Origin: a virus
Length of the DNA stretch: 24,046 nucleotides
Strand: one strand, 5' to 3'
IMG/VR virus record: IMGVR_UViG_3300032331_001206
Coordinates: 1-24,046 of that record
Shown here: piece after piece, positions 14,862-22,760 of the stretch
Layout: each line of letters opens with the position of its first letter
Position numbering within the stretch: position 1 is the stretch's first letter
Made by a program: the position numbers and the translations under genes
Notes under the pieces: generated by a model
What the model was told of the DNA's origin: nothing
Database searches by the model: none
The model's input: the letters and a program-made list of their open reading frames with translations, nothing else

Positions 14862-17342
14862 ATGGCAGAATATTTTCCAATAGATGTTTCCTCGATAGGA
14901 TCCTATTCAGGATCCTTTTCGGGGTCTTTTTTTGGAAACGGAAGTGGAATTACAGGTATAAGTGCCTCTAATGCTATATCTGCTTCTTATGCCGCTACTG
15001 CTTCTTATTTATTAGGTAGTATTGCTTCTGCTTCATATGCTTTATCTGCGTCATACGCTGCTAATGGTGGTGTGACTCAATTATTAGCAGGTCCTAATAT
15101 TACTTTATCTCCAACAAATGGTTTAGGTCAAGTGACAGTTAGTGCTACATTAAGTGGAAGTACAATTTTTAACACAGCAACAGGTTCGTATGGTAGTTTT
15201 TATGATACAACAACCCAAACTAATCCTATAGCTAATGTACCTCGTTCAATGTCTTTCAATTCAACAGACATAACAAACGGAGTATCAATATCTGGATCAA
15301 CAAATCCTTTTAACACATATGTTAAAGTAATTAATGCTGGGATATATAATATCCAATTCTCAGCGCAAGTAGATAAAACAGATGGAGGTACAGATGATAT
15401 TGTTATCTGGTTACGTAAAAATGGAATTGATTTAACTGACACCGCAACCACTTTAACTTTACCAACAAACAACTCTAAAGTAGTAGCGGCTTGGAACTGG
15501 TTTGTGACATCCGCAGCTGGAGATTATTATCAAATCATATGGGTATCTGCTGATACTGATTTAAGATTATTAGCAGAACCAATTTCAGGTACACACCCAG
15601 GAATACCCTCTGTAATACTAACAGCAAATCGTGTAGACCAATTTTTATCAAACACAGGTTCATTTAGTGGGTCATTTAATGGTTCCCATACAGGATCATT
15701 TAGTGGTTCATTTACAGGATCATTATTTGGCACTGCAAGTTGGGCTACAAATGCTTTAACAGCATCTTATGTTAATCCATTAAGACAAGATGTTATAATA
15801 ACAGGTAGTACTATTATTAGTAGTTCAAATGCTACCCAACTACAAGTAGGTAGCAATTTATTATTTGTAAGTAGTAGTGGTCGAGTAGGTATTAGAAATA
15901 CTGTTCCTAATAGTGATCTAGAAATATATGGTGTAGGCAGTGGAGATGGTACTTTACGATTAACACGCGGAAACAACAATGCTAACTATGTAGCATTATC
16001 AGGTGGTACTAGTGGAGCTATATATAATATTAATACATCAGGTGTCCAAGATCATATATTTCAAACGGCTGGTGTTGAAAGAATGCGTATTAGCTCAAGT
16101 GGTAACATAGGTATAGGAACAAGTACACCTGCTAATACACTAGATGTTAATGGGACTGCTAGAATTTTAAGCTCAGGAGGAGGTAATATATTTAATGTAT
16201 TTGCTTACACCACTTACAACGCAATGACAATAAGTGATGCTGGTACAACATTAAGAGAGAATGGAACAAACCCAAGTCTAACAGCTAATTTATTCTCAGT
16301 CGCAGCTACAACAATTGGAGTAAATGGAAGAAGGGCAAATACCTCTTTTAACATTAATAGATATTCAACAGACGATTCGTTTGGTGTATTTAATGGAGCA
16401 ACAAGTATACCTGATTTTCTTATAAAAAATAATGGTAATATCTTAATAGGAACCACAACTGACTCAGGTTTTAAATTAAATGTAAGTGGCTCAGGTCGAT
16501 TCACAAGTAACTTAACAGTAACAGGCTCATTAATAGCATCTTCATTTACAGGCTCATTACAAGGAACAGCTAGTTGGGCTACAAATGCTTTAACAGCATC
16601 TTATGTTAACCCCTTAATACAAAGAGTCACAATAACAGGATCTTTAATAGTATCAGGCTCATCTAATGGAATAGATACTACATATGGTACTCTATTGACT
16701 AACGGAGTAAATAAAGTAGATTGGCAAGGTGGTGTACTATCTACAAATATAGGTAACAACTCAGTTGATTGGGAAAATTATAGTTTAAATGATAGTAGTG
16801 CTAATGTAAGTATAGATTGGGAGAATAGAGTACTTTATACTCCAAATAGTGTTGAGGCTTTTAATTACGCATCATATAATGATGATGTTGTATCTAGTCG
16901 ATTATATATCGCTAATTATATAAACAACCAACAACAACAAAATCTTACAGAATATGCTCGATATTCAGGGCAGGTCATTGGAGGCACAATAGACGCTAGT
17001 GTCACTGCTTTTGACATAATGTACTTAGATACTGACGGTACATGGAAATCATTAAAAAATCTTCCAACTGTATCTACTAAAATGTTAGGTATTGAAGCTG
17101 ACGGATCTATATTAATAGATGGTGACATGACTGTGAGTGATGATGGATCAGTAGGAACATACGTAGTAGGCGCGGACCACGGACTCCCAGTTTATTTATC
17201 AGGAACAACAGGACGATTAACAACTACACAACCTGCCAGTGATGTAATAAGAGTAGTAGGACATATTTACTATCAAAACCCAGTTTCTACCAATGTATGG
17301 CTAATGAAGTTTAGACCAAGTAATGATTGGACTCAAATATAA
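14862..17342 (+). CDS. Large tail fibre/adhesin with GSF and ASYA repeats and a C1q-like domain
   Basis: The 826-aa protein starts with low-complexity GSYSGSFSGSFFGNGSG and SASYA repeats (residues 15-70). Residues 110-250 resemble a C1q/TNF-type jelly roll (INAGIYNIQFSAQVDKTDGG, IVIWLRKNGIDL, WNWFVTSAAGDYYQIIW), a fold used for receptor binding in several phage fibres. Another GSF tract (residues 265-290) leads into units like those of the 689-aa fibre (GRVGIRNTVPNSDLEIYG, GNIGIGTSTPANTLDVNG, GNILIGTTTDSGFKLNVSG). The block GTASWATNALTASYVNPL occurs twice. The C-terminal 150 residues (ARYSGQVIGGTIDASVTAFD, GADHGLPVYLSGTTG, NDWTQI) form a distinct non-repeat domain. Function: host adsorption. 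Confidence 0.75.
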   Translation: MAEYFPIDVSSIGSYSGSFSGSFFGNGSGITGISASNAISASYAATASYLLGSIASASYALSASYAANGGVTQLLAGPNITLSPTNGLGQVTVSATLSGSTIFNTATGSYGSFYDTTTQTNPIANVPRSMSFNSTDITNGVSISGSTNPFNTYVKVINAGIYNIQFSAQVDKTDGGTDDIVIWLRKNGIDLTDTATTLTLPTNNSKVVAAWNWFVTSAAGDYYQIIWVSADTDLRLLAEPISGTHPGIPSVILTANRVDQFLSNTGSFSGSFNGSHTGSFSGSFTGSLFGTASWATNALTASYVNPLRQDVIITGSTIISSSNATQLQVGSNLLFVSSSGRVGIRNTVPNSDLEIYGVGSGDGTLRLTRGNNNANYVALSGGTSGAIYNINTSGVQDHIFQTAGVERMRISSSGNIGIGTSTPANTLDVNGTARILSSGGGNIFNVFAYTTYNAMTISDAGTTLRENGTNPSLTANLFSVAATTIGVNGRRANTSFNINRYSTDDSFGVFNGATSIPDFLIKNNGNILIGTTTDSGFKLNVSGSGRFTSNLTVTGSLIASSFTGSLQGTASWATNALTASYVNPLIQRVTITGSLIVSGSSNGIDTTYGTLLTNGVNKVDWQGGVLSTNIGNNSVDWENYSLNDSSANVSIDWENRVLYTPNSVEAFNYASYNDDVVSSRLYIANYINNQQQQNLTEYARYSGQVIGGTIDASVTAFDIMYLDTDGTWKSLKNLPTVSTKMLGIEADGSILIDGDMTVSDDGSVGTYVVGADHGLPVYLSGTTGRLTTTQPASDVIRVVGHIYYQNPVSTNVWLMKFRPSNDWTQI
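15738..15775 (+). repeat. Direct repeat copy 1 in the fibre gene
   Basis: A 38-nt stretch identical to 16572-16609, encoding most of the SWATNALTASYV block. Both copies follow a GSFTGSL-coding segment, so the related region is longer than the identical core. Confidence 0.85.
16572..16609 (+). repeat. Direct repeat copy 2 in the fibre gene
   Basis: Identical to 15738-15775, 834 bp downstream, in the same reading frame. The offset is 278 codons, so recombination between copies would delete or duplicate a shaft segment in frame. Confidence 0.85.
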
Positions 17343-17351
17343 AAATAAAGT

Positions 17352-17873
17352 ATGGCTGGGATAAGTAATATAACTAAAATAAATGGTAATTTAATAAATG
17401 CTGCAACAGCATCATATGCTGTTGATCATATGATAGTTACCGGATCGCTTTTTGCTCAAGGTAAGATAAGCACTAACCAAGCAATAACAACTGGGTCAGA
17501 TATTGTTATAAAATTTGTAGATGACTACGACCCACAAAATTGGTATGACGCTACAACATGGAGAGTTACCCCAACTGTTAATGGATATTATAATGTTTCT
17601 TTTGGTGCATGGTTTGAAAACATGGTAGCATCCTCCTCAGCACAAGTTAATGCTCAAGCAAGAAAGAATGGTAATTCATTTATGATTGTACAACAGCCAT
17701 GTAACAATGGAACAGGTATAAGCTTAACAGGCACAAAAATTACCTACCTTAATGGTAGTACTGATTACGTTGACTTCACAGTATATAATGGAGCTACTAC
17801 TACTAAAAATATTCAAGCTGGAACAGCCGCTGGGTCTGGTACTTGGTTCTCAGTATTTCTACTAACACAATAA
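17352..17873 (+). CDS. Small fibre/adhesin with C1q-like jelly-roll domain
   Basis: The 173-aa product has a short N-terminal segment related to the large fibre (NLINAATASYAVDHMIVTGSL) followed by one domain, residues 45-173. Strands such as TTWRVTPTVNGYYNVSFGAW, QVNAQARKNGNSFMIVQQP, DYVDFTVYNGATTTKNI and TWFSVFLLTQ match the C1q/TNF-like pattern, in which GxYxVSF and the terminal FSVFLL strand are typical. It is probably a trimeric receptor-binding tip or a cap on the fibre encoded just upstream. It has an A-rich leader (ataaaaataaagtATG), starts 9 nt after the preceding stop, and ends the structural block. Confidence 0.65.
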   Translation: MAGISNITKINGNLINAATASYAVDHMIVTGSLFAQGKISTNQAITTGSDIVIKFVDDYDPQNWYDATTWRVTPTVNGYYNVSFGAWFENMVASSSAQVNAQARKNGNSFMIVQQPCNNGTGISLTGTKITYLNGSTDYVDFTVYNGATTTKNIQAGTAAGSGTWFSVFLLTQ

Positions 17874-17906
17874 TTTGGCCTGCAAAATCTTTATTACTAT
17901 ATTATT
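17874..17906 (+). promoter_or_regulatory. Promoter with TTTGGCCT and TATATTA boxes (polymerase gene)
   Basis: TTTGGCCT (17874-17881) and TATATTA (from 17898) are separated so that 20 nt lie between TTTG and TATATT. The identical arrangement occurs at 19695. The layout fits the Bacteroidota housekeeping consensus TTTG-N19-21-TAnnTTTG, with the final TG of the -7 box missing. It lies immediately after the last structural gene and about 20 nt before the polymerase start. Confidence 0.65.
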
Positions 17907-17920
17907 AAAAAATAAAGGTT

Positions 17921-19198
17921 ATGTATTGGTTAGTAGAAACTAAAGATCAATTAAGAGAATTTTTTAATCAAGACTATAAGGAAGTCTTTGTTGAGATTAT
18001 TCCTTATCATAATCAAATTCACCCTGCTTTAAATGATGTATGTTTAGTCTATATTAGACCAACTTATGATTCTAAAGGATATATGTTTTGTATTGACCAT
18101 AGTGAAACAATGTCACTTGGGAAAACATACATTGAAAAATTATTAAAACATATAGATACGGTTTATGTTAGGGATAAAAAATCATTCCTATATTATTTCC
18201 AACTAAACAAAGTAACAGATATTTCTTCTATTAAATATGTAGAAACTCCATCTGAACCTGTATTTGATATCTTTTATAGAAAACATCCTAATAAAACAGA
18301 TATTAACAAAATAATTCCAATAGTTAAGCATTATGAGGTTTGTGAGAATATTTATACTCAACTCCAACAAATTATATTGGAACCAAAACCAGAATATGTT
18401 AAATTCTATAATAAAGGTGCTTTAGCATTTTTTGGAATTGAAAAGAACGGAATTAAAATTAATGAAGACAAGTTTTATAAATACTATGAACCAAATAATA
18501 GCTTATACTCGATACGCGATAGTAGGGTGTTTACTCAATATAATCTCAATACTACAACAAGACGCCCATCTAATGCCTTTAATAGCATTAACTTCGCTGC
18601 TCTAAAGAAAGACAACCACTCAAGAGCAAGCTTTATACCACAAAACAATGAATTTCTTGAAATTGATATTTCTGCATACAATCCGACTTTGGCTGGACAA
18701 CTGGTTTCTCATGAATTTAGTAACCCTGATATTCACGCTGATTTTGCTAGCATGTATGGCGTAGACTACGCTAAAGCAAAAGAATTAACATTTAAACAGT
18801 TATACGGTGGAGTATTTGAAGAATACAAATCACTTCCATTCTTCCAAAAAATTCAAACATATGTTCAAGAACAATGGAAATTGTTTAATGAACAAGGTTT
18901 TATTAACGCTCCTATATCAGGTTACATGTTTAAAAAGGATTCATTAGAAAATATGAATCCACAAAAATTATTCAATTATATCTTACAAAACCTAGAAACA
19001 TCTACAAACATAGGTATACTACTTAAGATTCATAAGATATTAGCAGGTAAAAATACTAAAATAGTTCTATACACATATGACTCATTTCTACTTGATTGGG
19101 ATGAAGATGAAGAGCAAGAATTAGAACAGATCAAAAATATATTTAAAGAAATGAAGTTATCAATAAAAATTAATGGAGGGAAGAATTATGACTTTTAA
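17921..19198 (+). CDS. Family A DNA polymerase, short and divergent
   Basis: The 425-aa product has PolA-type motifs in order. TTTRRPSN at 211-218 corresponds to the TxxGRLSS region. Motif A is LEIDISAYNP with catalytic Asp249. Motif B is AKAKELTFKQLYGG with Lys287 and Tyr295. Motif C is LYTYDSFLLDW with catalytic Asp387. Differences from E. coli Pol I: the motif A Glu (Glu710) is Asn254, the motif B Arg754 position is Tyr283, and the motif C His-Asp-Glu is Tyr-Asp-Ser. The N-terminal 150 residues resemble the size and strand pattern of a 3'-5' exonuclease domain but I see no DxE or other clear metal-binding set. Canonical T4-like phages use a family B polymerase (gp43), so this is probably the replicative enzyme by replacement. 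It has its own promoter; the leader is aaaaaataaaggttATG. Confidence 0.8.
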   Translation: MYWLVETKDQLREFFNQDYKEVFVEIIPYHNQIHPALNDVCLVYIRPTYDSKGYMFCIDHSETMSLGKTYIEKLLKHIDTVYVRDKKSFLYYFQLNKVTDISSIKYVETPSEPVFDIFYRKHPNKTDINKIIPIVKHYEVCENIYTQLQQIILEPKPEYVKFYNKGALAFFGIEKNGIKINEDKFYKYYEPNNSLYSIRDSRVFTQYNLNTTTRRPSNAFNSINFAALKKDNHSRASFIPQNNEFLEIDISAYNPTLAGQLVSHEFSNPDIHADFASMYGVDYAKAKELTFKQLYGGVFEEYKSLPFFQKIQTYVQEQWKLFNEQGFINAPISGYMFKKDSLENMNPQKLFNYILQNLETSTNIGILLKIHKILAGKNTKIVLYTYDSFLLDWDEDEEQELEQIKNIFKEMKLSIKINGGKNYDF

Positions 19199-19634
19199 AT
19201 CAGGCTATGATATGTATGACACGAACAATATTAATATCAAGGATTTGTTAAACAATAAGTTATTTTGCACATTCACAAGTGGTGAGGAATTAGATGAGTT
19301 AGTAAGTGAATTATCTGCTGTCTACACCATTATGTACAACAAAATGTTTGTGTTGTTTGTTAAAAGCACAAATGAATATGTTGTCACTTACAATGTCGAT
19401 CAAGGTAACGTAAATTCAATCCCCGAGAACACAATTCTAGTTCATCGTAAAAAAGAAACCAATACGCTTTATACTATAAATGCTCTAAATGAACTTATTA
19501 AAAAGTTAAATGGAGGAGTAGTTGATATGGCTTATAGAGTAAATTGGCCTCATTATAAAAATAGCATATTATTAACCCAACATAACGAGTTAAAACAATT
19601 GAATACAAAGGTATTCAAGATCATTGAATTATAA
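19188..19634 (+). CDS. Conserved unknown protein between polymerase and SSB, 148 aa
   Basis: The frame also has an ATG at 19173 (153 aa), but 19188 is preferred because GGAGGG lies 8 nt before it, a rare Shine-Dalgarno-like sequence in this window. Either start overlaps the end of the polymerase gene, implying coupled translation. Visible features are FTSGEELDELVSELSAVY, a VLFVKSTNEYVVTY hairpin, a well-ordered ENTILVHRKKETNTLYTIN segment, LNELIKKLNGG and YRVNWPHYKNSILLT near the end. No catalytic motif, membrane segment or metal site is apparent. I do not recognise a characterised family. Its location suggests a replication accessory role. The -119 nt gap after it holds a promoter. Confidence 0.7.
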   Translation: MTFKSGYDMYDTNNINIKDLLNNKLFCTFTSGEELDELVSELSAVYTIMYNKMFVLFVKSTNEYVVTYNVDQGNVNSIPENTILVHRKKETNTLYTINALNELIKKLNGGVVDMAYRVNWPHYKNSILLTQHNELKQLNTKVFKIIEL

Positions 19635-19694
19635 GGTACGTAACGTTAAAGAAACACTACGAGAAAAGGCATTTTAAAAGCTTGTATTAGCTAG

Positions 19695-19726
19695 TTTGGC
19701 CTATTAGTAAAAATGTAGTATATTAA
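19695..19726 (+). promoter_or_regulatory. Promoter with TTTGGCCT and TATATTA boxes (SSB-helicase run)
   Basis: TTTGGCCT (19695-19702) and TATATTAA (19719-19726) with exactly 20 nt between TTTG and TATATT, the same as at 17874. It lies in the 119-nt gap before the SSB gene, about 30 nt upstream of its ATG. The genes from 19754 to the window end have no further gap large enough for an obvious promoter, so it probably drives all four. Confidence 0.65.
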
Positions 19727-19753
19727 ATAGTAACAATTTAAAACCAAATAAAA

Positions 19754-20602
19754 ATGGACATCAATGCGATTAAACAGAGATTAAGCTCTCTACAGTCATC
19801 AGGCGCCAAAAAAGAAAAGGTTGACTATTCCAAGTATTATTGGAAGCCTAAAGCAGAAGGTAAGTATCAAATCCGAATTGTACCTTCAGTGCTAAACAAG
19901 AATAACCCATTCCAAGAAGTGTTTGTACACTACGGGTTTTCAAAATTCCCAATTTATGCTCTAACCAACTGGGGTGAAAAAGATCCAATCGTTGAGTTTG
20001 CAAAATCACTTCGTACTACACAAGAAAAAGAAAACTGGCAATTGGCTAAGAAATTAGATCCTAAAATGCGAGTATTTGCTCCTGTAGTTGTTCGTGGTGA
20101 AGAAGAAAAAGGAGTACGTTTGTGGGAGTTCGGAAAAGAAATCTATATGCAATTATTAGGTATTGCTGAGGATGAAGATTATGGAGATTTCACTGACATC
20201 AGCGAAGGACGTGACTTTACAGTTGACGTAGTAACAGGTGATATTGGTGGTCGTCAAGGATTAAAATCATCAATTTGTGTTAAACCTAAAACGTCACCAC
20301 TAGGTACTGATAAAGAAACTATCAAAATGTGGTTAACTGAACAACCAAATGTTCTAGAGTTACAACGTAAAACTTCATTTGAAGATCTTAAAACAATTTT
20401 AGCTAACTTCTTAAACCCAGAAGAGGAAGAGACAGTAGCAGTTGAAGTAGATGAAGATGAAGATCCGATCATTGCAAAAGCAAAAGAAGAACCTAAAACA
20501 AACTATAGTTTGAAAGCAGCTCCAGTAGCTAAGGTATCTAAAGCGGATAAGTTTGATGCTTTGTTTGATGACGAAGACGAGAGCGAAGAAGCACCATTCT
20601 AA
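19754..20602 (+). CDS. Single-stranded DNA-binding protein (T4 gp32-like)
   Basis: The 282-aa product has the gp32 layout: a basic N-terminus (about 1-25), a core beginning YSKYYWKPKAEGKYQIRIVP, and a strongly acidic C-terminal tail ending DDEDESEEAPF that in T4 recruits replication partners. The core shows FQEVFVHYGFSKFPI and LTNWGEKDPIVEFAKSL, where gp32 normally has its zinc ribbon. His59 is kept, but the three zinc cysteines are absent, and the only Cys in the chain is far downstream (SICVKPK). It is the first gene of the replication run, with its own promoter, and the leader accaaataaaaATG lacks a Shine-Dalgarno sequence. It coats single strands during replication and recombination and partners with the UvsX-like protein next door. 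Confidence 0.85.
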   Translation: MDINAIKQRLSSLQSSGAKKEKVDYSKYYWKPKAEGKYQIRIVPSVLNKNNPFQEVFVHYGFSKFPIYALTNWGEKDPIVEFAKSLRTTQEKENWQLAKKLDPKMRVFAPVVVRGEEEKGVRLWEFGKEIYMQLLGIAEDEDYGDFTDISEGRDFTVDVVTGDIGGRQGLKSSICVKPKTSPLGTDKETIKMWLTEQPNVLELQRKTSFEDLKTILANFLNPEEEETVAVEVDEDEDPIIAKAKEEPKTNYSLKAAPVAKVSKADKFDALFDDEDESEEAPF

Positions 20603-20617
20603 TAAATAAAAACTTAT

Positions 20618-21703
20618 ATGGCCAAAAAGAAAGAATCTTTAATGACAGCGGTCTCTGCTGAAATGAAAGCTAGTTTTAATCTAGATAAATTTAAAGAGAA
20701 AAAATTACTTAACACAACAGTTAAGTTTAAAGAACAAAGATGGATTCCATTCTCTGAAGCATTACAAGATTCAACTTCACTTCCGGGTGCAGCAGTAGGA
20801 CATATTAATCTCTTAAGAGGACACAGTAACACAGGTAAAACAACAGCATTACTTGAGTTGGCAATTAATGCCCAGAAAATGGGCATTTTGCCTGTGTTTA
20901 TTATTACAGAGATGAAATGGTCTTGGGAACATGCTAAACAAATGGGTTTCCAAGTTGAAGATGTTGTCGATGAATCAACAGGAGAAGTGTTAGACTATAA
21001 AGGATTTTTCCTATATACTGATAGAAGTTCATTAGGAACTATTGAAGATGTAGCAGAATTTATAGCTGACTTGTTAGATGAGCAAAAGAAAGGTAATTTA
21101 CCTTATGATTTATGCTTCTTCTGGGACTCAATTGGTTCTATACCTTGTAAAATGAGTGTTGAACAGAATAAAAATAATCCGATGTGGAATGCAGGTGCAG
21201 TATCACAACAGTTTGGTAATTTTATTAATCAACGTTTCCCATTATCAAGGAAAGAATCATCACCATATACAAATTCAATGGTTGCAATTAATAAGATCTG
21301 GGTCGCACCAGCTGAAAATATGTTTGCTCAACCTAAAATGAAAATGAAAAATGGTGAGACAATGTTTTTAGACGCTTCAATTGTATTAACATTTGGTAAT
21401 ATTACTAATAGTGGTACAAGTAAGTTAAAAGCAACTAAAGATGGTAAGGAAGTTGAATTCGCAGTTCGTACTAAAGTAGCAGTAGATAAAAATCACGTCA
21501 CAGGATTACAAACTAAAAATACAGTTGTAGCTACAATACATGGTTTTATTCAAGATGATAACAAGGATATTGCTGATTATAAGAAACAACATGCTCATGA
21601 ATGGGTACATATTTTAGGTAGTATTGATGGAATTGGTCTCGCTGAAGATAAGTCCGAATGGGATGAGAGTAAAGAGAACATTACATTAATTGACGAAGAA
21701 TAA
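20618..21703 (+). CDS. uvsX: UvsX-like recombinase (RecA family)
   Basis: The 361-aa product has Walker A GHSNTGKT at residues 68-75 and a Walker B-type strand LCFFWDSIG with Asp170. MSVEQN and NPMWNAGAVSQQFGNFIN follow, and the late segment has VAVDKNHVTG. The order and length (T4 UvsX is 391 aa) fit phage UvsX rather than bacterial RecA. It forms filaments on single-stranded DNA, displacing SSB, and drives strand invasion for recombination-dependent replication and repair. It starts 15 nt after the SSB stop, and the nuclease gene begins one base after its own stop, so the three are surely one transcript. The leader is aataaaaacttatATG. Confidence 0.88.
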   Translation: MAKKKESLMTAVSAEMKASFNLDKFKEKKLLNTTVKFKEQRWIPFSEALQDSTSLPGAAVGHINLLRGHSNTGKTTALLELAINAQKMGILPVFIITEMKWSWEHAKQMGFQVEDVVDESTGEVLDYKGFFLYTDRSSLGTIEDVAEFIADLLDEQKKGNLPYDLCFFWDSIGSIPCKMSVEQNKNNPMWNAGAVSQQFGNFINQRFPLSRKESSPYTNSMVAINKIWVAPAENMFAQPKMKMKNGETMFLDASIVLTFGNITNSGTSKLKATKDGKEVEFAVRTKVAVDKNHVTGLQTKNTVVATIHGFIQDDNKDIADYKKQHAHEWVHILGSIDGIGLAEDKSEWDESKENITLIDEE

Positions 21704-21704
21704 G

Positions 21705-22751
21705 ATGGATAAAAAAGATTTATTCCGGTTATTAGATAATATTAAACCAGGAGACGATGAAGAAATCACAGGTACATTTTCAAAACATGATAAAGTATTA
21801 ATTATAGATGGTTTAAATCTATTCTTAAGAAACTTTGCAGTATTGAATTATGTTAACCAGGGAGGAGTTCATGTTGGTGGTTTAGGTGGTTTTTTAAGAT
21901 CATTAAGTTTTCTAATTAACACAAATAAACCTACATCTGTGTATATTGTATTCGACGGAGTGGGTTCTTCCATAAACAGGAAGAACTTACTCCCGGAATA
22001 CAAATCAGGTAGGAATCAAACCCGAATGACTAACCATGATACGTTTGATGATTTAGATGAAGAACATGAATCTAAAGTAAATCAAATTTCTCGACTCATT
22101 CACTATTTAAGGTGTTTACCCGTCAACTTAATTATGCTCGATAAAGTCGAGGCAGACGACATTATAGCGCATTTATCCCGTTATATGACCACTAAATACG
22201 ACAGTAAATGTACAATTGTGTCGGCGGATAAAGATTTCTTACAACTAGTAGATGATAACATAACAGTTTATAGTCCTATGGTTAAAGAATATTACACACC
22301 AAAACTAGTAAAAGAAAAATTTGGCCTCCCAGCTCATAATTTTATCTTATATAAGACATTAATGGGTGATAACTCAGATAAGATACCTGGAGTACAAGGA
22401 TTAGGACCTAAAAAGTTATTTAAATTGTTCCCTGAATTAGCAGAGAGAGAAATGACTTTAGAAGAGGTTTTTGAAATAAGTGAGTCTAAATACAAAGACA
22501 ATATTATTTATTCCAGGGTGGTTTTTAATAACGAGAGTATTAGGAACAATTATTTGATTATGGATTTAGGTAATCCGTTATTAGATGAGGGTGAGAAGAA
22601 GCATATCGAGAGTATAATTGAACAACCAATTGAAAGAACAAAAGCAGCTGAGTTTATTAAGTTATATAACGAAGATGGGTTACATCACACAATCAAAAAT
22701 GTAGAGTATTGGATTAGAGACACATTCAAAGTTTTAAACAGTTTTAAATAA
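21705..22751 (+). CDS. 5'-3' exonuclease / flap endonuclease (T4 RNase H family)
   Basis: The ATG at 21705 is chosen (348 aa); an upstream in-frame TTG at 21690 lies inside the preceding gene and is unlikely. PIN/FEN metal-binding residues are visible: LIIDGLNL with Asp35, VFDG, the EADDII cluster with Glu149, Asp151 and Asp152, SADKDF with Asp175 and Asp177, and the helix-3-turn-helix region GDNSDKIPGVQGLGPKK starting at residue 221 with Asp222 and Asp225. The enzyme removes RNA primers and 5' flaps on the lagging strand. At 348 aa it is somewhat longer than T4 RNase H (305 aa). Its place between the UvsX-like gene and the helicase fits a replication operon. Confidence 0.88.
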   Translation: MDKKDLFRLLDNIKPGDDEEITGTFSKHDKVLIIDGLNLFLRNFAVLNYVNQGGVHVGGLGGFLRSLSFLINTNKPTSVYIVFDGVGSSINRKNLLPEYKSGRNQTRMTNHDTFDDLDEEHESKVNQISRLIHYLRCLPVNLIMLDKVEADDIIAHLSRYMTTKYDSKCTIVSADKDFLQLVDDNITVYSPMVKEYYTPKLVKEKFGLPAHNFILYKTLMGDNSDKIPGVQGLGPKKLFKLFPELAEREMTLEEVFEISESKYKDNIIYSRVVFNNESIRNNYLIMDLGNPLLDEGEKKHIESIIEQPIERTKAAEFIKLYNEDGLHHTIKNVEYWIRDTFKVLNSFK

Positions 22752-22760
22752 ATAAAAGTT

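Noticed and set aside
14862-15775. Short GSF/ASYA-coding repeats as a possible CRISPR-like or regulatory array
   Set aside because: Repeats are in frame, degenerate at third positions and vary in spacing, consistent with protein-level low complexity.
15200-16504. Long minus-strand open frames within the fibre genes, with others in the baseplate and tape measure genes
   Set aside because: They mirror low-complexity or AT-biased coding sequence, lack leaders and promoters, and oppose well-supported plus-strand genes.
17352-17873. Small fibre gene as a possible variable-repeat target of a diversity-generating retroelement
   Set aside because: No reverse transcriptase, template repeat or accessory gene is visible in the window.
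19635-19694. Possible terminator or small RNA in the gap before the SSB promoter
   Set aside because: Only weak AT-rich partial stems without a T tract were seen; the AGCTT/TAGCT pairing is too short.
21690-21704. Upstream TTG start for the 5' nuclease gene
   Set aside because: It would overlap the recombinase gene and has no leader signal; ATG at 21705 directly after the stop is the natural start.
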